Assembly: GCA_030062745.1 (NCBI GenBank)
Contig: CP099842.1
Span: 26,404,307 to 26,468,306 of the forward strand
Source of the DNA: Capitulum mitella
Lineage: Eukaryota; Arthropoda; Thecostraca; Pollicipedomorpha; Pollicipedidae
Direction of reading: 5' to 3'
DNA: 64,000 nucleotides
The first letter of the stretch is position 1; every line of letters starts with the position of its first letter. Under the pieces are notes generated by a model. It was not told where the DNA came from. It was given only the letters and a program-made list of their open reading frames with translations, and did no database searches. Position numbers and translations under genes: made by a program. This document shows positions 44,144-56,100 of the stretch, in pieces.

Positions 44144-47100
44144 GTAAGTAGACGGCAAACGCTAGTTGGAAGCGTCACGCTCCCTGGCAACCGGCCAAAG
44201 CTCCGCTGTACGCGAAAAACGTGATTTAAGGACGTCACGTGCCGCCCCGGATAGAGCCATTTTGCGGACAGACGTCGGCTAATACCCTGTGTCAACTTGG
44301 CGTGCGGGCTGACAGGGCTGATGCCGGATGCAGGGACGGTGGCCAGACGCTGGCTCTTCCGCCCGAGCCACTAACGAGGGATTGGAGGAAGTCCGGGCTG
44401 TGGGCAAACACTGGCTCCAGGTCACCGGGATATTATCCTCATTTGCGAACGGGTAGCGACAACGTTTTGCCTTGTAGATGGTTATCGCAGGCAAAGCGAC
44501 TGTATGATTCTACGTTTGCGGAACAGATGCTGCAGTACGAAGTCACTATTCCCCATTGCTGATCTTTCCAAAGGACGTCAAAGATCACACTATGAATAAA
44601 AACAAGGAACACTTTCATTCATTCATTTCAGTTATCTTAGCTGATCTAACCATTGGTGTATCAAAATTCTGGGGAAGTATTTCCAACTGGTGCCATCGCC
44701 TTTCTTAGGTTATTACGAACGAGGCCAAAGGCCGAGCGGGTCTTGCTTTAGCTAGTAGAAAAATAAACTGAGCAGCCCCGCCCGACCAGGCCCGGCCATT
44801 ACGGTTTTTGAAGGCTAATGACTTGCAACTGCTGGGCACAGAATCATGAGATCTTTGCGAGAGCCCGTTTATTTCCAAAACATGCTACTTTTTGGAAGTT
44901 TTTGAGGTTCCTGATATTAATTACGTCTGTGCAAGCTAGTTCTGCCATTTTCTACCCATTATGTGTAATTCATCGTCGATTTTGACGGTGGTACATTTTG
45001 GCCCACTACAGTTATTCGTGACCTGACCTCAGGTCAATGGCTGGAAGTCACGGATACTTTGTCCAATGACGGTAACTAGATGTCTGCTTCACTCCACACT
45101 AAAAATGTTATGGAATATTCCGTCAATTTCCGAAAAAACGGTGATATGTTCTTAAAAATGGGCTTGACCTTAGATCAATGACCCGGCAAATTCCAAAAAA
45201 TCTGAGAAAGCAGGTTTGTTGCATCTATCACGATCACTAATCCCTGAAAGTATTATTGAGATATCTTGTTTTGCGAAAAAGTTAGAGGGCGCTAAACTTT
45301 TTTTGACATAGGCCTGTTTGACCTGACCTAGGTCAGGCACCTGACGTGACCTGAGGTCAAAATTTTGACACGAGATGTAAAATTGATGGAGAAAAAGGTA
45401 CACAAAGTTTCGTAACTCTGTGTTTGTTGGTTCTCTCGCAATCCCTGAAAAACCTCATGGGGGGGCGTCAACTGCCCCCCCAGTCGGGGACGGGTTAAAT
45501 AGCACTTGCCTGATTAATTTCCCTTGATGCATTCCATAGAACGAAAGGAAGGTCTTGTTCATGAAACGGACAGGCTATTCGCATGCTTAATAACAAACGT
45601 ACAGTCAGGGCGGGAGAGACATGACCACGGTTGCTAGTGCCGGAGAACAAGGAACTGCAAAATTATTACCTGTTAAATGCGGTCTAGTTCGATTTAGGAT
45701 TTATCTCCCCGTATGGATCAAGGTCGTCTTTTAACCTCCATACATAAATGGTCGCTCTGCCATGCTGATGCAAGCGGCCACTATGTTTGGCGCTGTTTTT
45801 ACGGATCGCGCCATACTTACGGGTGCCAGTCGCATACGCGAATGTTGACTGTACCCGATTATCTCACTGTTATTATGGAACACATCTGTTCAGTACCGTA
45901 TTAAATGGTCCTATAATGATGGTTCTCTCCGATACCATCTCATGTGCGTGTATGTTTTCCCCCTTTTCCTCGTTCTCGACTATTCGAGCGATCGGCGACG
46001 GCTTGGCTACGACACTGAAGGAGGGATAATGTCATCAAGACTGTTGTCCAATGATTTCAAGATTCCACGTTCACCACACGGGAGTTCAATTTCGTTTGTT
46101 GCACGGAGGGGCGCATAGTGGTCGGGTGTTGTAGTTATGCTAGCCGGGCCCGATCGCCACCCTATGTAACTGGACAGTGTTATATTTAAGTAAGCTATTA
46201 ACAGATGATTTTCGGAAATATGTGCTGAGTTCCATCCCTTTTCTTTCATACATATCTTAAACACAGGAATGTTTTTCATCTTTCGGGCGACTGCGTAAAG
46301 GAAAAACCCATGGATTCCCTTGGGTGTGCTCATATTTGCTGGTGACTTTAAGGAGGCACAACGTTCAAATCTGACGCAGTGAATCATTAGGTTTCAAGAA
46401 GTTTATCAATGAAACGGCCTCTGGGGCGCATGACTAGCGACGCTCTCTTCGTTGATGTTTTTACGTGTTTCTTTGCCTATCTTCCAGCATGCATAATACA
46501 AAAGTCCTTTTGTCAGTCTATTGCAGTATTTTGCACCCGCATAACTGTTGCATCCACGTAAAAAAGTAATAATTAAAAAGATGGACTCTGAAACAACGAA
46601 ACAATGAAGCCGTGAAACGTGCCTGTAAAGTGAAATTAAAATTTTTTCAGGAGTTGCATCTTTCTTGCAATTCGTCATTAAATTTATCTATTTGATATCT
46701 GACGTTAAAAGTGGAAAGCGACACGTGATCTGCATTTACCTTAAAAAAACATGATTTCTGTGTGTTTCTAATGGTGTCCGAACAGATGGACTGATCAAAA
46801 TTAACAACCGCATGGTTTGTTCATAATGATGTAGTCTGACAAGATTTTAACTCATCCCATATGCAAGACATAGACCAGGATGTAAACGAACTGATTGCTG
46901 TCGAGTTCGCGTCATATCATTTTACTGCGGCTTGTTTGCCAACTCATGAAGGTGCAGCCGCACCGTATCTAGCATGCACAGATCCGTGGTGAGTTTCTCG
47001 GCTCAGCTGTGATCGTGATCGCTTGGGATTGTGATGTATAACCGCCCGACCACTGATCACCTTCCGCAGGCCGTCGAGCCGGCATTAGCTCTATAAAACG

Positions 47101-50100
47101 CATCCTCCCATTTTCATTTCATCGGAATAATTTGCCAGCGTGATGCTTGAGACTAGAACCTGCACTATCACGCGGTTTCTCTTTGTCTTCTTGAGATCAA
47201 AATGCATAAAAAAGATGTAAATCGCGAGCGTAAAATGGATGTATTTTGGCCGTTACGAGTTGGAATGTACTGCATACATGAAAACCCCATTTACGAGGTG
47301 CGATATATCGGGCGATTTTGGAACGTGATCGGGCCTGCTGCAGAGGTCTTCATTTGACGAATCTATGACATTTACGAGCCAACTGGATGTGCATCATGGC
47401 TGGCTCTAGAGGTCCATGTGAAATAGTCATTTTGCAACGGTTTTTTGCACTGGAGTTAAAACCTAAATTTCGTTTTGTGCATTTCAGCTAACTTGATGGT
47501 ATAGCACTGGCTTGCATGCCTCTAAAACTGAGGTGTCAGTTTGTTACCTGTCAATAAAGTTACTGGAAACAGCATCGGAACCTTTTTGTTTGCTATCGGG
47601 ACAAAGCAGTTGATTAGGTAATCGTGCCGTGTTTGACCTACATCTGTTGTGGCCCAGACGCCTGGCCCCATTAGCCGCAGCGGCCCTAATGCCAAGAAGA
47701 AGTTGGCCGTTTATTGGCGCTGTATCAGTCCGCGCCGCGCTAAGCTCGGACCATTTGGCCGTCTCGCCGACTTTATACCGCCGGCCACGTGCATTTAATT
47801 GGGCATTAGCACCGGCGGGTGTTCAGGGCGCCGGCGGAGTGCTACGGTGACGCCCGACCGTCCTGCCTCGGGGCGTAATCACCCCGCCCCAAGGTCGGCC
47901 GGAGGGGGTGGCGATTGGCCCGAGACGGCGCGCGGCCGGCCGACCGGTGCCTGGCGCCACCGACATCCATCGCCTCCCCAGGGGACCCCGGTCAGCGGTG
48001 GTCATTGGGCCGAGGTCAGGCTATCGCCCGAGTCGCGCGCCACCTCGTCTGAACCGCCCGCTGGCGACTACGCCTGACGGAGGTGTCAGCCCACGCGTTC
48101 GGTGCTGGTTAAAGAAGTTTACGGGCAATGCACACGCAGATCATGCTCACTGGTGGATCCAGGGAGGGGCCATCGAGGCCAAGGCCCCAGTTACGTTGAG
48201 AAAGCCCGGGGTAAACATGTCTTTTTGGTGCCTTGTTTCTCGAAGGGGATTAAAAAAAATCATTTTAGAAATACGAACATGGTTACATTAATGCTGGTTT
48301 TCAAAAATAATCGAACAGAATGACCGAAATCCGAAGAAACTCAGTATTTGCCTAAGGTTAGACTACACGGACGAATCAACCTTAGCCATAGTCTTGGCCT
48401 CACCTTAGCAAATATTTTGATCTGGCAGTGATGACGATTACACCTCTTTTTCTTAACAAGAAAAATATAGAGAACTTTGGGACTAAGATGCTTGTCAGAC
48501 GTTGCCTTCTCAGTAAATCCATTACCAATGCACCGATTTAGCTGATTCAAACAGTAATTGAATGCCCTGTTATCCCCTGAATGCCGGATTTGCGAACCTC
48601 GTGATTATCTCTCAGGTCACATGTCATGTCAAAGGTCAACAGTTTCTGAAGTATTTGGGGAATGTCATCGCGTACAAATAGAAACATACTAAAGCCGCAA
48701 TACGTGTAAAAATATGCATAAAATACTAATGCACGTCTAATGGAAATTAATTGTGGCACAGACCAAAGTCATGTAATATTAATAGCTCAATTACATGTTG
48801 GTTCAAAGAGTGCCAGATAAAGCGTAAGGAAGCTTCCTGAACTCTATTAAGCTTCATGAAGTACCTCTAAGCCGTCATAACTGGTTTCCTGGCTGGAGAT
48901 TTCCGAAAGTTGTTGGGGGAGGTCCACGTAGAATTTCAGACTGTTTTTTTCCAGTCATCGCCATAGGCCTTATGTTAAAATCGCTGCATATTGGGGGAGG
49001 GGTAGGCGGTCCGAACCCTCAAACCCCCCGGGATTGCCAGCCATGTGTCCCTTAGACTGGCACTATATAAAAAATCTCCAGTTTTGTAAATCTGACCCTG
49101 CGTGAGGACTTTGGTGGTCTGCATTAACCTCTCATGATGTTGTAACTCAAAAGCACATCATCGGCTATCTCCCACCACCACTATATCAATGGTGATGAAG
49201 AAAACTCGAAGAACGGCAAAATCACAAAACATAACGGTGTTCATGACGCCATTTTGGAGTGATCTTGGAAGCCTTCCAAGGGTGCGGAAAGCAAAGAGGA
49301 GGCGGGAAGGGGGGGGGGGGCAGCGGCCCCCAGCTTTTTGAAATTTAACATTGACCCTATTGGCTTTGACTGGAAAGAATTGGTCCAAAATGTTTCTTTG
49401 CCTCCCAGCTGTGGAGAAGTTCACTCGCTCCTAATGCCTTCGCATTCATTTTTTCCACTATGATGTGTAGAACTGATGTGCCGAATGATACTGATAATTT
49501 GACGATGACGAATGATACTGATAATTTGACGATGACGAATGATACTGATAATTTGACGACGCTACCACGTTTGATCATAGAATTATACGGCAGAAAAAAA
49601 ACAAGAATAAGGTCGTCTGACGCCCCCTCCCCGAGCGAGTCGCGGGTTCAAGACGAGACATATGATGTTGTTTTATTCTAGTTGAGATGCCGGAAAACAG
49701 GGGGAGGTTTGGAAATAAGCCGCAAAAAATCTTCGGCTCACTTCTTCCAAATTTTTTGACTTTCTTTAGAAGTACCTATTATGAACTCAGTAAATTTGTT
49801 ATCGATAGTAGGAATATGATGTTAATGTGTTATAAATGATTTAAATATTGTTAATATTGTGCTATTACGAAAATGTGATTTTTTGTGAATGGTATGAATT
49901 TCATACACGAATGAGATTCACATAACGTTGGAGGTTGATATTCTCCAACTTCGATTCAGATTATGGTATGCCATTCGATGAGACCCATAAGCCGCTTTTT
50001 ATGCCATCGAAAACAATGCATCATCTGAGGTTTCCATGCGGGTCGATCAGCATCACAGTGAGCCACCCATTGGCACTTGGCCTCGAGACGTGCCTGACGA

Positions 50101-53100
50101 ATGATTGGATTTGACCTTCAAGCAGTCACACGAGCGCAAGATTGCTTTCTTGCCCTCGCCCTAGCGCATTACTTACGGTTACACCGTCATATAGCGCGGA
50201 TGATTCGCGCATAAGTCGCAGAAAGCTTTTGAAGGCTGAGTTATCTGAATGCTCTACAATGCTGGCTCCATCTGTGCCGACATCGGGCCTGACGATAATT
50301 ATCACGTTTGCTCCCGGCCAAGAAGTAAACGAAAGCATACCATCAGCTCATGAACCGGAAAAGCTATCTCGGCTTCGGGATGCACCACTCGTCTGACTGT
50401 AGATCGCGCTGACTTTCCCACATTGGTCAGCGCGTTACATTCCCTATCGCTGCAGCCATAATGCAAATACGTCTCGTGACGGCGCCGCCGCGGGAGAGAT
50501 ATTAGCAATCGACCTCTCCTTGCGTGCTCCGCGCTATTTCCGTCACAACTGCGGAGCACTCGGCCGACGGTGGCCCACATTCAGCCTCCGCCGCCGGAAA
50601 CTGCTGCCATTGCCGGAGGTTTACGTCAGGTTTGAGGCATCGGCAGATAACATAAATTATTATAGTTTATCGTGAACATGCATCCCAAAAACATGTCATG
50701 CTTGACGCTACAGGCGCCAATGGGAATTTGGGCGCAACAGCATCTCGAGTCCGTGTTTTACGCGTCGGCCGATTCTCCGCACTATTGCATTCGCCTTCGT
50801 TCTTCTGGATACTGTCCCATCACTATGCTTTGGCGCAGCTGCCGGCAATCGGTGCCAGGAGCCGCGTGAAATTGGCCCAAGCTCAGCTTGGTCAAAACTG
50901 TTCCCGGTACGTTGGGTCGCCCTCGCAGCACTCAGCTGCGTACACCATGGAGACCGGAACAACACGAAAATCAATTGCAATCGACCCAGCCCGGGCGGCG
51001 CAGGGTGACGACACGCCCGGTTTCGTGGAACGCAGGATTTTTTTACCTCACTGCGTGTAAACAACGCCTAAGCAATATTATTCTTTAAAACAGCAAATGT
51101 GCAGTCGTTTCAGGGTGCAGGGGTATGTACTATACGTGTGTTCTGTAAACATTTTATTTTATTTGTCCTATTTAAACCGCTAAACTGCTGCTGTACGTGA
51201 GACGCCTTGTTTTAACAAGACAATTTTAGGCAAAATCGTTAAGTAAAAAAATATGCGCACGTCATTACCTAACCAGGGTAAGAACTAAATCGGAACGTTC
51301 GTCCTTTTAAGAGGTTTCAAAGCTTACGTAACTCATATCATTAGATCCGCATGGCATGGTATGCTTTATGATCAGATTTACTTCACGTTGCAAGGCGCTA
51401 TGACACGGGTAGGTTACAATTACTAGTCACTCGCCTTGAGTAAAGGCAGTATCCAGCTGATTCATCCATCAGCAGGACACGTGAAAAGAATGTGCCAACC
51501 TGCGCTCAGTGACGGCACATCACATGATGGTGACGACAGTTACGCCCGAAAAGGTGCAGAGTTTTTACATGCTGGTCCGCGTCGATGTGAAGAACATAAC
51601 GTAAACACCACCATGAAAAGGCCTTTAGAAATGAAAAGGGTATGATAAACGACATGGTGCGATATCGTTGGGAAAATACGTCAAGCTGTCAGATGGCCTG
51701 TCAGGCTTATTCATGGCACAAAAATAATGTGAAGCTGAAATTTAGTAAGGGAAATGACCATTGCCACGGTTACATGATATGGACATCAAAATATTCCTTT
51801 GAATCATCTTGTGTTTCAATGTATTTTTGTTTCGCTGTAACCATTTTATTAATATTCGCTTATACTGACATCTTGAAGAACTTGCACACTGTATATGTTA
51901 TAGTAATTTTGAGACACATTAACACCATCAACACGCAAAACATGCCGATTGCAACATACATTCAGAGACTGAATAACAACATAGGGCCACAGTATATGGG
52001 GATGTGCTTGAAGTTATGATCTACACCACAACGTTTGCCTGCGTTTCTGAACACTGGCAATGCATGAACGCGACGTGTTGCAGGTGGGAGGTCTGCACTT
52101 GGATCTGGTACCGCGAGAGAAGAGAAGAAGTTTAACACTGGCAAAACAAGAATGCGGTGTGTTGCAGATGGGGGACCTGCACGTGTACCTGGTGCCTCGG
52201 GAGAAGTGGTCGGCGCCTCGGAGGCTGGCAGAGAGGACGTCCCGCAACGACACAATCTCTCTGGGCTTTGTCAGGTAGGGCCTGGAACAGTGCCGTCCTC
52301 TGTGGTTGTAGGTGAGGAGAGGAACGACGGAGTCGCTGATGCGTCAGGCATGATTTCGAATGGTCACATCCCGTCACGGCGGGAGGGATTAGTGTTCCCG
52401 TCACCCCGGAGTGACGACGTTTCACCGAAACTCGTTAGATAGCCTTCTGAGGTCAGAGGCATTTCGAGAGGGCAGGGACCGGCCAGCTATCGTGGGTTAG
52501 GCCAGGTCACTTGACAAGACGGGTGGAATCGTGCGAGGGTTTTCATACGTTTAAGAAATGTGGCATGAACTAAGCACATATTCCATATTCATTTATATAC
52601 TTACTACTCTGTATCTGACGAGCAGGGAAACTTGTGGTTGGAACACGTCATTTTTTATCTCTTAAAATAATTGTCGAACCTCATTCATCGCAGAGAGAGG
52701 GGAATACGACCATCTTCTCCCACGAGCGCAGTTGCATTCCAATGCAGTTTCTAGGAAGAATGCGTGGATCTTTCGTCATTTGGAGCCGGAAATGGCGCTA
52801 TGTCCGTGAGATTCACACATGGGACGTGGCAGAACCCCGCTTTTGAGAGCTGCTGCTGTTGTTTATTGGTGTTTTCGGGCGCGCCGACTACTGAGGTCAT
52901 TTTGCACCCATTTTGAGAGCTGTTTTTTAGATACGGAACGAGAGCTTTTTCCACAGATTTTCCACCTTCTGTCTCAGAGAGATACGCACCGTCGCAGAGA
53001 AGGCTGCTGAGTAAGTCTCGGCTGACCTGCACTGGAACCACGGCCATTTAGGATCGTTTAAAGACTACTAAATGATTTTCGTACGGCTAATGTCAATGTG

Positions 53101-56100
53101 TTGTGTTGGCGATAGACGGCAGATACTAGGATTTAACTCTCATCTCCAATGGGCTTAATACGATGCTGAAGTCACTCACTGGAAGACTGAGCATCCTGCG
53201 AGTTAATGTCGTCTACGAGGGCATCCGGGCAAGGGTTGCAGTCATCAATCAACAGCATAAAAGCCCTGAGGCAGAATGCCGCAGGCAACCGCGGATGTTG
53301 CCTCATTGCAACATACCCCAAAGAACGAGGCCTGAGCCAGAAACATGATGTGGAGCATCAGTTTCTTTCGGGACGCTGCGGCGAGGCTAAGGCCCCGTTT
53401 AATGCCACGGGCTACCGCAATGCAGGACGGTTATCTCTTTTAATGATGTCTCCCTGTACCACGGTCGTTCCGGGTTTTCAGCAGCACACCGCACTTCCAA
53501 ATCGGATCCAGTCGGATCAGGAGTTCCCGGATTTGCGGGTACGTCACGTTCGTTTCCGTCCCCTTACACCGTTCGTCACGTGTCACCGCCGTGACGGCTG
53601 CGGGGCCGGTTCGTTATGATCCTGTTTGGTGCCGCCGGCACGCCGTGTCCGGCCGACATCCGGTGTGACGGCGCGGCGGAACTGGCCATTTCCGGCTGAC
53701 GGCAGGAATGACGAATGACCGGCAGCCGTCTCACCAAGGTCGAGAAAAGCACACGAGATTCAATTTTCTCCAGTGCTTTAAAAAGATATACGATGACTGC
53801 ATTCCATACGATTATATTTGGAGCCGTTTTATCCATGAATTTACTGTTGGTTTCTATACGCATCTCATAGCCAGGAGCCTCGTTGACATTATTCAACGCT
53901 GGTACTTACAGCGATACAAATCAGTATTACAGCTCCAACGAAAGCTTCGATACTATCCTTTCCACAGCCTGGCAACGCATCAGAAATCACAATTCAAACT
54001 AATCTAAAATAGGGCCGCCATTGTTTCGAAAGCATACCAAAAGAACCACAGGATAATACAAAGTATTTCATGATTTTATATTACTGAAGGGCGTGGTAGC
54101 GTTATTGGTCGTAATGTCTGGCACGAACGCTCATGTGGATGGTCTCGTTCTATTCAGTGAGTCCCGCGATACGGTTGCAGCTTGAACCCAAACTTTGCGC
54201 AATCCTGCAGTCCTGAGCCAATCGTCTAAGCAACTGTGCCACTTACTTAGCCCCCCCCCCAAACAAAGAAATGGCCAAACACAGTCGCGCACGGCGCGGA
54301 CCCTTCATGGAAACGCGGACAATGACGTCTCAGAAACAGCCTCATCAGCCGAGCGGGCGGTCAATAACGGCCAGTCGGCGGCATGTCAGCACACAGCCGT
54401 CTCGCCGGCCTTTCTTTCGTCCGACACGAATGGGGAAAAAGTGGGCGCACGTCATAGGGTGATCTGAGCACTTCATGCAGGTCTCCGACTGCCGTTGTTA
54501 TGGAGACATGTCGCTGCTCGTACAGAACCAAGGAAATCAAGCAAAGCTCACTCTAAAAATTAATCTTTTTCTGTCTCGGGTCTTCACAAGTCCTCGACTA
54601 TCGGAGTTAAGATTACCAGACAAACTAGATTCAGCCATTTTTTTTACCTTAAGTTTCAAGCTGACATGACAAGGCATGACTGGTCCCTTTTTTCAAGAAC
54701 CGATTTAAAAATAACAAAATTGGATTAGTTTCCATGATCGTAGCAAACACTCTGAAAGAAATGCCATCAAAGCAACAGCTATCATTTTCTTCACCAAATT
54801 ACCAGAAATAACGACGGGGTTGAAATATGTTTCGGTAAATACCACAATTTATAAATAAAAAAACGCTTTTAGGTTCAAGTGAGTGTATGGATCTTAAGTG
54901 TAATCAGTTTCAAGCTTGATTTATATGACGTAAATCTCAGACCAAAACGCAATGCGTAAAATACAAATGAAATATGGAGACTTCCAATTCTACCAAAGTT
55001 TTAGCAATATCTGACAATGCGCACCAAATTCGTCCTTTGCATTATGAAACCTTCCTAAAAAGGCCCCCTTGCAATGCTTTCAAATCAATTCCAAAACCTA
55101 ATCCATGTATGCATTTGGGCGTGGGCAGCTGAACGGTGGTAGTCCATGTATTCGAGGACATTTTCCTAAATTTCGCCATGTTTAATGCCTTTTACCTTGA
55201 CCTTTTTACCTTCATTTTGGATTTGTGGTTTCTACGTTTTATCGCTTTTTTTTATTGCAAATGACAGCAGCAATGTGTTGTTCCACTTGACAGAATTGAC
55301 TGACTGAGAAAACCCAGGCGATTTTAGCGGCTGCAACTTGATTCCACTTTGCAGCGCTCGCTACAGCCTGCAGCGCAACGAGCAGTACCGCCCTCGCCCT
55401 TGCCGTGCAATGAATGCACTGGACACATCGTGTCAAGGCGGGCCAGGATAACGTGAAGTCACGATACCGGCACATTAACACCGATGAGCTGCCGAGGGCG
55501 GCTTTGTCTTGACCTTGTTGCCGATGCGCTGCCGAAGGCAGGTTTGTCTTGACCTTGTTGCCGAGGAGGTGCCGAGCCCTCGGCCAAGTTGGAATGTGGC
55601 TAAATCAATGGCCGGTTGAGTCGGGCAGCGAGCGCACGCGACACGTCGACTCCGACGCTGTCTGACAGGATGATTCGACTGAGCGAGCATCGACGCAGGT
55701 ACTCAGAAAGGTGTTCAGTCTGCCGTCTAAACGTTCGCACATTGCTTTCCATTTCTGCAAGGTGAGGACGCATACCGAAAGCTGGACCTATGAAAACAGA
55801 GATGTGGGTCATATATGAAGCGACTTGAACTGTCAAGTGAATCGCTGTTCCCTGTTACATGCATGTGTGTGTGTGTGCCTTCTTGTTGGCTTTTCAGTGG
55901 TGGCAATGAGAAAAATACGCCGATCCCCAGGCGGCGATATGAAGGTTTCCACAGTGAACTATTATGTTGCGATGACGGCATATTCAATACTTGTTTGTCT
56001 TGTGAAGTCAAATTGTCACTGTTATCATAAACTTACCTGTCAGGGTTGATCGGGAACATTCTAGTTTCCACATATTTAACTTCTGCATTTATGGTGTGTC

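Larger units (their letters stand above)
44144..52167 (+). other. SPATA1-like intron 1
   Basis: Donor GTAAGT, acceptor gttgcag. AT-rich, with family A, B and C repeats, a 27-bp tandem array, and isolated GC-rich islands at about 47.63-48.09 and 50.44-50.62 kb. The second island carries a perfect octamer ATGCAAAT (50461-50468). TATAAA at 47092-47097 has no gene visible after it. No nested gene is supported. Confidence 0.5.

Noticed and set aside
46007-46387. 126-codon minus-strand frame
   Set aside because: No domain recognised, no splice or promoter context. In AT-richer DNA it is longer than typical but isolated; possibly repeat-derived.
47092-47097. TATAAA element
   Set aside because: A good TATA-like string but no exon or gene can be seen downstream within reach.
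51642-52019. 125-codon frame with a hydrophobic stretch
   Set aside because: Ends just before the SPATA1-like exon 2 region. Composition follows the AT-rich background and no motif or start context supports it.
52931-53010. Possible extra SPATA1-like exon between a ttttttag acceptor and GTAAGT donor
   Set aside because: Taking 1 nt to finish the Arg codon leaves phase 1, which does not fit exon 3 (needs phase 2). Exons 2 and 3 already join continuously in the family pattern.
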